Notes under the pieces: model-generated
Told to the model about the DNA's origin: nothing
Database searches by the model: none
The model's input: only the letters and a program-made list of their open reading frames with translations
Part shown: piece after piece, positions 53,230 through 61,540 of the stretch
Layout of the letters: each line of letters opens with the position of its first letter
How positions within the stretch are numbered: position 1 is the stretch's first letter
Origin: Gibbsiella quercinecans
Lineage (GTDB): Bacteria > Pseudomonadota > Gammaproteobacteria > Enterobacterales > Enterobacteriaceae
Direction: 5' to 3'
Assembly: GCF_002291425.1 (NCBI RefSeq)
Contig: NZ_CP014136.1
Coordinates: 1,798,001-1,862,000, forward strand
DNA length: 64,000 nt
Translations under genes and position numbers: made by a program

Positions 53230-54591
53230 ATGAAATATAAGTTATTACCGCTATTACTCACCGGATTGATATCTTTAAACGCCCTGGCGGAAGGTGAAAA
53301 AACCACCCGCTATGTGGTGACGTTTCCCGCCGGGGAACGCGTGGCTTATCAAGGGAAATTCGCCAGTCACTTTCCCCATGGCCTGCCGATAGGCATCGGG
53401 TCTGGCCTCTATTTTATGGGGAAACAGGGCGACGATCTGTTGTTCACCACGCTGACCGATCGCGGCCCCAATGCCGATGCGCCGCCGGTGGGTGATAAAG
53501 AAGCCAAGATCTTCGCCAACCCCGGCTATACCCCGTTAATTATGGATATCAAAGTCAGCGCCAAGGCGGCGCAGGCCGTCAACCCACGCCCGTTGCACGA
53601 TGAACAAGGCCCGATAAATGGCCTGCCGCTGCCGGAGAATTTCATCGGCTCCACCAATGAAGTGGCGTTGAATGATGCTTTACTTCCCCTGAGCACCAGC
53701 CAACGCGGCCTGGATACCGAAGGGATCACGCCCGATGGCAACGGCGGTTTCTGGCTGTGCGACGAGTATGGCCCGTTCCTGATCCATATTGATGCGCAAG
53801 GGAAAATCCTGAAAAAATTTGGCCCAACGCCCAGCGGCGCCGAGCAGTCCGTCGCGACCGGTCTGCCGGCCATTATTAAATGGCGCCAGCCCAACCGCGG
53901 CTTTGAAGGGCTGACCCGGTTGCCAAACGGCACCCTGGTGATGGCGGTGCAAAGCACGCTGGATATCAACGGAAAAAGTAAGAACAAAGCGCAGTTCACC
54001 CGCCTGGTGATGTTCAACCCGGAAACCGGCGCCAGCCAGATGGTGGGTTACCCCATCAATATTGACAGCTATAAAAAGGCCAAAGATGCCAAAATCGGCG
54101 ATATCGTCGCGCTGGATAATCAACGCATCCTGCTGGTGGAGCAAGGCGCAGACAAAGATAAGCAGATGCAGAACCGCATCTATCTGGTGGACATGAGCCA
54201 GGCCACCGATCTGACCCCCTTTGATGCGAACGGCAAAGCACCGGAATTTGACGATAGCGAACAGTTGGCCAAACGCGGCATTCGCCTGGCGCAAAAACGC
54301 GAACTGGTTGATCTGCGTAAACTGGGTTGGCAACAGGAAAAGGTTGAAGGCCTGGCAATGGTTGATAAACACACGCTGGCGGTCATCAACGATAACGATT
54401 TCGGCCTGCGTTCCACGTTGAAATCCCCGCTGAAAGCAAAAGACAAGGTTGGCGATTACCAAACCGGCCCCGACGGTAAACTGATGCGGGACGGCACTGC
54501 CACCAACACCACGCTGGAAGTGGTGCCGTTGCAAAAACCGGAGGCTGACAACGAGCTGTGGTTGATTACACTGCCGTCCCCTTTGCCGTAA
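53230..54591 (+). CDS. secreted esterase-like protein of the phytase family
   Basis: A 453-residue protein with a signal peptide (MKYKLLPLLLTGLISLNALA, cleaved before EGE). The mature chain resembles the phytase-like beta-propeller esterase family: FTTLTDRGPNADAP and GFWLCDEYGPFLIHIDAQGK are typical blades, and NRGFEGLTRLPNGTLVMAVQ and GWQQEKVEGLAMVDKHTLAV recur as further blades. Family members are periplasmic or secreted phosphoesterases, but few have been characterised, so the substrate is unknown. It lies between nadC and ppdD, which are neighbours in E. coli, so it is an insertion at this locus. Confidence 0.8.
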   Translation: MKYKLLPLLLTGLISLNALAEGEKTTRYVVTFPAGERVAYQGKFASHFPHGLPIGIGSGLYFMGKQGDDLLFTTLTDRGPNADAPPVGDKEAKIFANPGYTPLIMDIKVSAKAAQAVNPRPLHDEQGPINGLPLPENFIGSTNEVALNDALLPLSTSQRGLDTEGITPDGNGGFWLCDEYGPFLIHIDAQGKILKKFGPTPSGAEQSVATGLPAIIKWRQPNRGFEGLTRLPNGTLVMAVQSTLDINGKSKNKAQFTRLVMFNPETGASQMVGYPINIDSYKKAKDAKIGDIVALDNQRILLVEQGADKDKQMQNRIYLVDMSQATDLTPFDANGKAPEFDDSEQLAKRGIRLAQKRELVDLRKLGWQQEKVEGLAMVDKHTLAVINDNDFGLRSTLKSPLKAKDKVGDYQTGPDGKLMRDGTATNTTLEVVPLQKPEADNELWLITLPSPLP

Positions 54592-54842
54592 CCGGGCGCT
54601 GAACGCTAACGTTTTACCGGCGGGCTATTCTACCGCTGCACACCGCCGCCTGGCCGGCCGCGCTCAACATCGCGCAGCGCGGCCAGGCCATCAACATTGC
54701 GGAACATAACGCATTTTTTTCCAGCCCGATGTAACGCTAAGCCATTGCTACCGTAGCCGCACGCACCGTTGCCCAAAGCCCCTCGCCCTCCACGGGAAAG
54801 CGCATTATGTTGCTCTTCACATCACTATGGAGAACGTGGCAT
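54592..54842. other. intergenic region before ppdD
   Basis: A 251-bp gap without a credible gene. A strong stem-loop (ggccgcgct / agcgcggcc, around 54656-54686) may end the phytase-like transcript, though no T-run follows it. The ppdD promoter should lie to its right. Confidence 0.4.
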
Positions 54843-55283
54843 ATGGAAACGCAACGCGGCTTTACCCTGATCGAGTTGATGGTGGTGATCGCCATCATCG
54901 CCATCCTGAGCGCCATCGGCATTCCCGCTTATCAACGCTATCTGCAAAAGGCGTCGCTGACCGATATGCTGCAGGCGATGGTGCCTTACAAAATGGCAGT
55001 AGAGCTATGCCTGCTGGAAAATAGCGGCACCGCCAGCGGTTGCAACACCGGCAGCCAGGGGATCCCTAACGCCACGACATCACGTTACGTCAGCAATATC
55101 GCCGTCAGCCAGGGCATCATTACCCTGACCGGCAGCCAAACGCTGCAAAGCCTGACGGTGATGCTGAACCCGGTGCAAGACAGCACAGGCCTGACGCGCT
55201 GGACGCGCCGCTGCAGCAGTGAAAACAGCGCATTGCAGGAAAGCTGCCAGAGCGTGTTCCGCTTTGATGATGCGGCGGGGTGA
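54843..55283 (+). CDS. ppdD: Type IV major prepilin PpdD
   Basis: A 146-residue type IV pilin. It has a 6-residue leader and the prepilin-peptidase motif RGFTLIELMVVIAIIAILSA (Gly-1, Phe+1, Glu+5), followed by the hydrophobic spine helix. Two cysteines near the C terminus (RRCSSEN, ESCQSV) can form the pilin disulfide. The frame opens at 54807, but ATG 54843 gives the leader, with GGAG upstream. It heads the ppdD-hofB-hofC operon. Confidence 0.95.
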   Translation: METQRGFTLIELMVVIAIIAILSAIGIPAYQRYLQKASLTDMLQAMVPYKMAVELCLLENSGTASGCNTGSQGIPNATTSRYVSNIAVSQGIITLTGSQTLQSLTVMLNPVQDSTGLTRWTRRCSSENSALQESCQSVFRFDDAAG

Positions 55284-55288
55284 TCGCC

Positions 55289-56713
55289 ATGGCAATCAGC
55301 AATGAAATCCATGCACTCTGCCAGCGCTATCAAGCGCTTGCCGTTAGCGAAGATGAACAGCAGCTCACCATTGCCGTACAACATGCGATCCCAGCCGATC
55401 TTCTGGATGCATTGCGCTTCGCCACCGGTAAACATATTAACGTGCAGCAATGGGCGGCGGCGCGCCTGGAACAGGCGCAAAATACACGCCAGCAGCAGGG
55501 CGAACCGGAAACGCAGGCGCAGGACGTTCCCTCACTGGACGAAGACAGCGAAGCCCCGGTGGTGCAGTTCATCAATCAGACGCTGCGCGCCGCCATTCAA
55601 CGCCGGGCGTCCGACATCCATTTTGAGCCCTATCCGCAAACACTGCGGATCCGCTTGCGCATCGACGGCGTGCTGCAAACCGTCCCTTCCCCGCCGTTCC
55701 CAATGGCCGCACGCATTGCGGCACGGTTGAAGATCATGGGGCGGCTGGATATTGCCGAACGCCGCCTGCCCCAGGATGGCCAACTCAGCGTGCAGTTGGA
55801 CAACACCCGCTACTCAATGCGCATCGCCACCCTGCCCACGCTGCACGGTGAAAAGATCGTCCTGCGGATCCTGCAGAGCGAGCGTCAGGAACTGCCGCTG
55901 GCCCAGCTCGGCATGAGCCAGGAGGCATTAAACCTGTATGCCAACGCACTGGGTCATCCGCAGGGGTTGATCCTGGTAACCGGGCCCACCGGCAGCGGTA
56001 AAACCGTTACGCTTTACAGCGGCCTGCGGCAGCTTAACGACAGCCAAACCAACCTGTGCAGCGTGGAGGATCCGGTAGAGATCCCGGTATTCGGCATCAA
56101 CCAAACGCAGATCAACAGCAAGGCCGAGCTGGGTTTCTCCCGCGTACTACGCGCTCTGCTGCGCCAGGATCCTGACGTGATCATGATCGGCGAGATCCGT
56201 GACAGGGAAACGGCCGAGATCGCAGTGAAAGCCGCGCAAACCGGCCATCTGGTGCTCTCAACGTTGCACACCAACTCTACCAGCGAAACGTTGGCGCGCC
56301 TGGCGCAGATGGCGATACCGGGCTACCTGCTCGCCGCCTGCCTGAAGCTGGTGGTCGCCCAGCGCCTGTTGCGCCGCCTGTGCCGCCATTGCCGTTACCC
56401 GCTAAGCGAGACGGCCGCTTTCCCCACCGCCCTGTGGCCAGAACCGCTGACGCCATGGCGTGCCGAAGGCTGTGAGCATTGCCTTAGCGGCTATTACGGC
56501 CGGATCGGCATTTACGAACTGCTGGCGATAACCCCGGAAGTGCAAGAGGGTTTGATACAAAATGCCACCGCCGGGCAGTTGGCGCAGATTGCCCAGCGGC
56601 AAGGGCAAAAAACCTTGCTGCAGGCAGGGCTGGAACAGGCGGCACAGGGCACCACGTCGCTGGAAGAAGTGTATCGAGTACTCGGTGTCACCGCTGGCGC
56701 GGAAACGCGCTGA
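55289..56713 (+). CDS. hofB: Type IV pilus assembly ATPase HofB (GspE/PilB family)
   Basis: A ~474-residue secretion ATPase that drives pilus polymerisation. Walker A is GPTGSGKTVTLYSGL, Walker B is DVIMIGEIRDRETAEIA, the Asp and His boxes lie between them, and the zinc tetracysteine is CRHCRYP plus CEHCLSG. ATG 55289 is preferred; an in-frame GTG at 55280 overlaps the ppdD stop. Its end overlaps the hofC start. Confidence 0.95.
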   Translation: MAISNEIHALCQRYQALAVSEDEQQLTIAVQHAIPADLLDALRFATGKHINVQQWAAARLEQAQNTRQQQGEPETQAQDVPSLDEDSEAPVVQFINQTLRAAIQRRASDIHFEPYPQTLRIRLRIDGVLQTVPSPPFPMAARIAARLKIMGRLDIAERRLPQDGQLSVQLDNTRYSMRIATLPTLHGEKIVLRILQSERQELPLAQLGMSQEALNLYANALGHPQGLILVTGPTGSGKTVTLYSGLRQLNDSQTNLCSVEDPVEIPVFGINQTQINSKAELGFSRVLRALLRQDPDVIMIGEIRDRETAEIAVKAAQTGHLVLSTLHTNSTSETLARLAQMAIPGYLLAACLKLVVAQRLLRRLCRHCRYPLSETAAFPTALWPEPLTPWRAEGCEHCLSGYYGRIGIYELLAITPEVQEGLIQNATAGQLAQIAQRQGQKTLLQAGLEQAAQGTTSLEEVYRVLGVTAGAETR

Positions 56714-57912
56714 TGGAGAAGCAACGCTTGTTCCTGTGGCAGGCAATTGATCGCCATGGGGAATTATGCCAGGGCGAAACGCTGCAAATCAGCAAGCAGC
56801 ATGTTTGCCAACAGTTGATCGATCAGGGGCTACAGCCATACCGAATCGCCAGCGGCAAGTGGATCTTTACGCACCACTGGCGCGGTGAGCCGCTGATTCA
56901 GTTCACCCGCCAGTTGGCCACGCTGCTGCAGGCTGGCCTGCCGCTGATCCACGGGCTGCAACTGCTGGCGCGCGAGCACCCCTCGCCAGCCTGGCGCTGC
57001 CTGCTGCGCGGCGTTGCCGAGCAGGTCGCTCAGGGACACGCGTTTTCCGCCGCACTCGCCCACTATCCGCATGTTTTTCCGGTACTTTACGCAAAGCTGA
57101 TTGCCATCGGCGAGTTAACCGGCAATTTGGATGGCTGCTGCGTCAAGCTTGCCCAGCAGCAGGAGCAACAGCAAAAATTGCACAAGAAGGTCGCCAAGGC
57201 CCTGCGTTACCCGCTATTTATCTGCGCCGTGGCCATGCTGGTCAGTACTCTGATGCTGACCATGGTATTGCCTGAATTCGCCAAGGTATATCAATCGTTT
57301 AATGCCCCGCTCCCCAGCTTCACCCAATGGCTATTAAACCTTTCCATGCTGCTGATCCACGCTGGCCCTTATCTGGCGATATCGGCGGCCCTGCTGATCT
57401 TGTTCTATCTGCGTAAGCTGCACCCGTTGCCGCACTGGCGGCAGCGTGAGCAGCGGGCTTTGCTGCGGCTGCCGCTGGTTTCCCGGTTGGTGAGCGGCGG
57501 CTGCCTCAGCCAGATTTTCCATATCTTGCACATGACCCAGCTTGCCGGGTTAACGCTGGTCGAAGGGCTGGAGGCGGCAGCGGTGAGCGTGAGCAACCTG
57601 TTCTTTCGCCAGGCGCTTAACGCGATCCAACAGCAGTTGGCACAGGGATCAACCTTCCACCATGCGCTGGCACAACAGGCGCTGTTTCCGCCGCTATGCC
57701 AGCAACTGGTGCGGGTTGGGGAAGAGTCGGGCTCGCTGGATACCCTGCTGGGCAAACTGGCTCAATGGCATGAACAGCAAACACATGAATTGGCCGATAC
57801 CCTGGCGCAAACGCTGGAGCCGATGCTGATGCTGGTGGTCGGCGCTATCGTCGGCGCCTTGGTGATCGCCATGTATTTACCCATCTTCCAAATGGGGAAC
57901 ATCCTAAGCTAG
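56713..57912 (+). CDS. hofC: Type IV pilus inner-membrane platform protein HofC (GspF/PilC family)
   Basis: A 399-residue membrane protein with two T2SSF domains (QFTRQLATLLQAGLPLIHGL and IFHILHMTQLAGLTLVEGLE begin the repeats). Membrane helices include YPLFICAVAMLVSTLMLTMV and MLMLVVGAIVGALVIAMYLP. The start ATGG overlaps the hofB TGA. It anchors HofB to the pilus machine. Confidence 0.95.
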   Translation: MEKQRLFLWQAIDRHGELCQGETLQISKQHVCQQLIDQGLQPYRIASGKWIFTHHWRGEPLIQFTRQLATLLQAGLPLIHGLQLLAREHPSPAWRCLLRGVAEQVAQGHAFSAALAHYPHVFPVLYAKLIAIGELTGNLDGCCVKLAQQQEQQQKLHKKVAKALRYPLFICAVAMLVSTLMLTMVLPEFAKVYQSFNAPLPSFTQWLLNLSMLLIHAGPYLAISAALLILFYLRKLHPLPHWRQREQRALLRLPLVSRLVSGGCLSQIFHILHMTQLAGLTLVEGLEAAAVSVSNLFFRQALNAIQQQLAQGSTFHHALAQQALFPPLCQQLVRVGEESGSLDTLLGKLAQWHEQQTHELADTLAQTLEPMLMLVVGAIVGALVIAMYLPIFQMGNILS

Positions 57913-57942
57913 GCGAAGCCCCGCAATAGCACGGGGTTCCGC
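57913..57942. terminator. hairpin between hofC and guaC
   Basis: Stem gcgaagccccg / cggggttccgc with one mismatch and one G-T pair, between convergent genes. Confidence 0.5.
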
Positions 57943-57958
57943 TTAAACCACGCGCCGA

Positions 57959-59002
57959 TTACCGGTTGGTAAAGACGCGGTTTTCCTGCTCCGTCACGCG
58001 AATAAAGGTGGTGCGTTTGGTCAGCTCTTTCAAACGGCTCGCCCCCACGTAGGTGCAGGCGGAACGCAGGCCCCCCAGAATATCGCGCACGGTCAGCGCC
58101 ACTTCGCCCCGCAGAGGCAGCTTGACGGTTTTGCCTTCCGCCGCGCGGTATTCCGCCACGCCGCCGACGTGGCGCTCCATCGCGGAAGCCGAGCTCATGC
58201 CGTAAAACAGCATGAACTGCTCGCCATTTTCTTCCACGATGGTGCCTTCACATTCGTCATGCCCGGCCAGCATACCGCCCAACATCACAAAGTCGGCGCC
58301 GCCGCCAAACGCTTTCGCCACATCGCCAGGCACCGAGCAACCGCCATCACTGACGATCTGCCCGCTAAGCCCGTGCGCCGCGTCGGCGCATTCGATCACC
58401 GCGGAAAGCTGCGGGTAGCCGACGCCGGTTTTCACCCGCGTGGTGCAGACCGAGCCGGGGCCGATCCCCACTTTGACGATATCCGCGCCAGACAACAGCA
58501 GTTCTTCCACCATTTCCCCGGTGACCACGTTGCCCGCGCAGATAACGCTATCCGGGCAGGCTTCACGCGCTTTCTGCAGGAAATTAACGAAATGTTCGGA
58601 ATAGCCATTGGCAACGTCAATGCAAATGAATTTCAGCGCCGGGGAGAGCGCCAGGATCTGCGTTAACTTGGTAAAATCAGCCGCTGAAGTGCCGGACGAT
58701 ACCATGACATGGCGCAAAACCGATTCCGGCACCCGCTGGATAAATGCCTCCCACTGCGCCACGCTATAGTGTTTATGCACAGCGGTGAGAACATCAAACG
58801 CGGCCAGCGCTTCAGCCATGCGGAACGTACCCACGGTATCCATATTGGCGGCGATGATCGGCACGCCAGACCAACTGCTGCCGGAATGTTTAAAGGTAAA
58901 CTGACGTTCCAACTCAACCTCAGAGCGGCTTTTCAGCGTAGAGCGTTTTGGGCGGATCAACACATCCTTAAAACCCAGCTTCAAATCTTCCTCAATACGC
59001 AT
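57959..59002 (-). CDS. guaC: GMP reductase
   Basis: A 347-residue enzyme (same as E. coli) that deaminates GMP to IMP with NADPH. The IMPDH/GMPR fold shows the catalytic cysteine in [20 protein letters not shown], and [16 protein letters not shown] is the phosphate/flap region. The frame runs to 59125, but ATG 59002 ([19 protein letters not shown]) is the family start. Confidence 0.97.
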   Translation of the reverse strand: MRIEEDLKLGFKDVLIRPKRSTLKSRSEVELERQFTFKHSGSSWSGVPIIAANMDTVGTFRMAEALAAFDVLTAVHKHYSVAQWEAFIQRVPESVLRHVMVSSGTSAADFTKLTQILALSPALKFICIDVANGYSEHFVNFLQKAREACPDSVICAGNVVTGEMVEELLLSGADIVKVGIGPGSVCTTRVKTGVGYPQLSAVIECADAAHGLSGQIVSDGGCSVPGDVAKAFGGGADFVMLGGMLAGHDECEGTIVEENGEQFMLFYGMSSASAMERHVGGVAEYRAAEGKTVKLPLRGEVALTVRDILGGLRSACTYVGASRLKELTKRTTFIRVTEQENRVFTNR

Positions 59003-59340
59003 AGCGAATGATTTCCTGGTTAATGGCGGCGGTGCGCGATGGGACAAATGGGTGACTACGCTGCATGAGCCGATGTGCGGCCAACAGCGGCAGCCCGTTG
59101 ATGCCAGTTCCAGTAAAACTATCATACGCGCGAATAATCACGCGGCAAGACTGCGATTGTGCCCGAATGTGCGCTACAATCATCGCAGTCTACCAGTATG
59201 ATCCGGCACCGGTTCCCCTTGCTGGTTGGCCTGTCACTCCTTAATGGCAAATGCGGCCCGCGTTGCTACCGGCTTGCACTTCTGCGCCAGCGCTTTATGA
59301 TTCCTCTATTCTTTTCGTGAACTCAGGGTGCGCCTAAACC
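59003..59340. promoter_or_regulatory. divergent guaC / coaE intergenic region
   Basis: A 338-bp gap between divergent genes with no credible ORF. Promoters for guaC (minus) and coaE-zapD-yacG (plus) must lie here; no operator is obvious. Confidence 0.35.
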
Positions 59341-59964
59341 ATGGCCTATATTGTTGCGTTGACAGGCGGTATCGGCAGCGGCAAAACCACCGTCGCTAAC
59401 GCTTTTGCGCGCTTTGGCGCCACCATCGTCGATGCCGATGTGATCGCCCGCCAGGTCGTCGAGCCAGGCACCCCTGCGCTGGCGGCGATCGCCACGCATT
59501 TTGGTAATGAAATATTACAGGCGGACGGTTCGCTTGACCGCGCCAGGCTGCGCCAACTTATTTTCAACCACCCGGCGGAAAAAGCCTGGCTGAATCAGCA
59601 CCTCCATCCGCTGATCCATCAGGAAACACAGCGTCAGTTGGCCCTGGCCAGCAGCCCCTATGCCTTGTGGGTGGTGCCGCTGCTGGTGGAAAACGATCTG
59701 CATACGCGCGCCGACCGGGTGCTGGTGGTCGATGCCGATCGCGAGACGCAACTGGCCAGAACCATGGCCCGCGACAGCAGCAGCCGCGAGCAGGCACTCA
59801 ATATCTTGTCGGCCCAGGCCACGCGCCACCAACGCCTGGCGGTGGCCGACGACGTCATTGATAACAGCGGCAACCTGCGGGATATTGAACCCGCTGTCGC
59901 ACTATTACATCAACGCTATCTAGAATTGGCGGCATCAGCGCCCCAACAGGATTACACCGAATGA
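59341..59964 (+). CDS. coaE: Dephospho-CoA kinase
   Basis: A 207-residue P-loop kinase for the last step of CoA synthesis. The P-loop is [20 protein letters not shown], and [17 protein letters not shown] binds the substrate. Its end overlaps the zapD start by four bases (ATGA). Confidence 0.97.
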   Translation: MAYIVALTGGIGSGKTTVANAFARFGATIVDADVIARQVVEPGTPALAAIATHFGNEILQADGSLDRARLRQLIFNHPAEKAWLNQHLHPLIHQETQRQLALASSPYALWVVPLLVENDLHTRADRVLVVDADRETQLARTMARDSSSREQALNILSAQATRHQRLAVADDVIDNSGNLRDIEPAVALLHQRYLELAASAPQQDYTE

Positions 59965-60713
59965 GCGATGTTTCCCCTACCGTTCTTTTTGAACACCCGC
60001 TGAATGAAAAAATGCGCACCTGGCTGCGCATCGAGTTTCTTTTACAGCAGTTGTACCAGCAGCAAGCATTGGACAGTACCGCCATTGCCCTGACGTTTTT
60101 CCGCGCCGTCGCCGATCTGTTGGATGTGCTGGAGCGCGGCGAAGTGCGTACCGAACTGCTAAAAGAGCTGGAACGCCAGCAGCAAAAACTGCTGCAGTGG
60201 GCAGACGTGCCGGGCGTGGACATGACCCTGGTCAACCAACTGCGTGACCAACTCAAACAATGCGCGTCATCACTGATGGCCGCCCCGCGGCTGGGGCAGG
60301 CTTTGCGCGAGGATCGCCTGATTGCGTTGGTGCGCCAGCGCTTGAGTATCCCCGGCGGCTGCTGCAGTTTCGATTTGCCCACGCTGCATATGTGGATGCA
60401 TATCCCGCAGCACCAGCGCGATCATGACGTCAGCGCCTGGCTGGAAACGCTGCAGCCGCTCAGCCATTCCCTGTCGATGGTGTTGGATCTGATCCGTAAA
60501 TCCGGCCAGTTCCAAAACCAGATCAGCCTGAATGGCTTTTTCCAGGACAATGCCGAAGGAGCCGATCTGCTGCGCCTGCGTATCAACCTGGAATATCAGC
60601 TCTACCCACAAATTTCCGGCCATAAAACGCGCTATGCCATCCGCTTCCTGCCGCTGGACAGCGAGCACGGCAAGGTTGCGGAACGGCTAACGTTCGCTCT
60701 GGCCTGTTGTTAA
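59961..60713 (+). CDS. zapD: Z-ring-associated protein ZapD
   Basis: A 250-residue cytosolic protein that crosslinks FtsZ filaments in the division ring. [20 protein letters not shown] at the N terminus, [19 protein letters not shown] in the middle and [15 protein letters not shown] at the end are family marks. It is translationally coupled to coaE. Confidence 0.96.
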   Translation: MSDVSPTVLFEHPLNEKMRTWLRIEFLLQQLYQQQALDSTAIALTFFRAVADLLDVLERGEVRTELLKELERQQQKLLQWADVPGVDMTLVNQLRDQLKQCASSLMAAPRLGQALREDRLIALVRQRLSIPGGCCSFDLPTLHMWMHIPQHQRDHDVSAWLETLQPLSHSLSMVLDLIRKSGQFQNQISLNGFFQDNAEGADLLRLRINLEYQLYPQISGHKTRYAIRFLPLDSEHGKVAERLTFALACC

Positions 60714-60764
60714 TTTATCAGAAAAAAATACGCCCTCGCCAAGCCGCAGGGGTAAGGAAAAGCA

Positions 60765-60956
60765 ATGACGACCGTAGTGAAGTGCCCAACCTGTGGTAAA
60801 GGTGTGGTCTGGGGAGAAGTCAGCCCCTTTCGCCCGTTCTGCAGCAAACGCTGCCAGCTCATCGATCTTGGCGAATGGGCGGCAGAAGAAAAGCGGATAG
60901 CAAGCCAAAGCGATCTAACGGAAAGCGAAGAGTGGAGCGAAGAAGACAAGGAGTAG
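60765..60956 (+). CDS. yacG: DNA gyrase inhibitor YacG (zinc protein)
   Basis: A 63-residue protein with a single zinc-binding domain: [10 protein letters not shown] and [17 protein letters not shown] supply four cysteines. In E. coli it binds GyrB and inhibits gyrase. The acidic tail ([11 protein letters not shown]) matches the family. It is third in the coaE-zapD-yacG operon. Confidence 0.95.
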   Translation: MTTVVKCPTCGKGVVWGEVSPFRPFCSKRCQLIDLGEWAAEEKRIASQSDLTESEEWSEEDKE

Positions 60957-60973
60957 GCCGTCTGCAGGAAATG

Positions 60974-60995
60974 GCCTGGCGCGCTAACGCCAGGC
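60974..60995. terminator. hairpin between yacG and mutT
   Basis: A perfect 8-bp stem (gcctggcg / cgccaggc) with a cgctaa loop between convergent genes; no T-run. Confidence 0.5.
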
Positions 60996-61004
60996 TGGCA
61001 CAGA

Positions 61005-61409
61005 TCACACTGCCGGGTTTGCCTGCGCCACCAGCAGTTGAATAATCGTGGCGTTCGCCGGCGGGAAATCAGCCGCCTGCAAATCGGCCTGCCTGGCCCA
61101 GCGCATCGGTTGCCCTTCCCGGCCATACGGCTCACCGCACCACTGCTCTACCAGATAGAAATGCAGCGTCACGATCCTATCATCAAAACGGTGCTCAACC
61201 ACTTCCAGCGGGGTGGCCTGCTGCACGTCAATACCGGTTTCTTCCTGCAGCTCACGCGTTAACGCCTGCTCGGCGGTTTCCCCGGCTTCTATCTTGCCAC
61301 CGGGAAATTCCCAAAAGCCCGCCATATGTGAATCGGCGGCACGCTGGGTGAGGAAGATTTCCTGCCGGGCGTTGCGGATAATGCCAACGGCGATATTCAA
61401 TTGTTTCAT
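61005..61409 (-). CDS. mutT: 8-oxo-dGTP diphosphatase MutT
   Basis: A 134-residue Nudix hydrolase that removes 8-oxo-dGTP and so prevents A:T to C:G changes. The Nudix box is intact in GGKIEAGETAEQALTRELQE followed by ETGID. It lies downstream of secA as in E. coli, but a clear terminator separates them. Confidence 0.96.
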   Translation of the reverse strand: MKQLNIAVGIIRNARQEIFLTQRAADSHMAGFWEFPGGKIEAGETAEQALTRELQEETGIDVQQATPLEVVEHRFDDRIVTLHFYLVEQWCGEPYGREGQPMRWARQADLQAADFPPANATIIQLLVAQANPAV

Positions 61410-61450
61410 CGCGTCTCCAGATATAAACCCAGGGCGCCGGTTAGCATCCC

Positions 61451-61484
61451 CAAAAAGAGGGGGACCAGCATGCTGATCCCCTTA
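61451..61484 (-). terminator. rho-independent terminator of secA
   Basis: On the minus strand, stem ggggatcagca / tgctggtcccc (one G-T pair) is followed by ctcttttt, between secA and mutT. Confidence 0.8.
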
Positions 61485-61540
61485 CGTTTGGCCGGCACCC
61501 GCTGCCGGATGCCGCCAATCTTTTTACCGCAGTACCGGCA

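Noticed and set aside
59003-59125. Extended N terminus of GuaC
   Set aside because: The 41 extra residues do not match GMP reductase; the start at 59002 gives the standard 347 residues.
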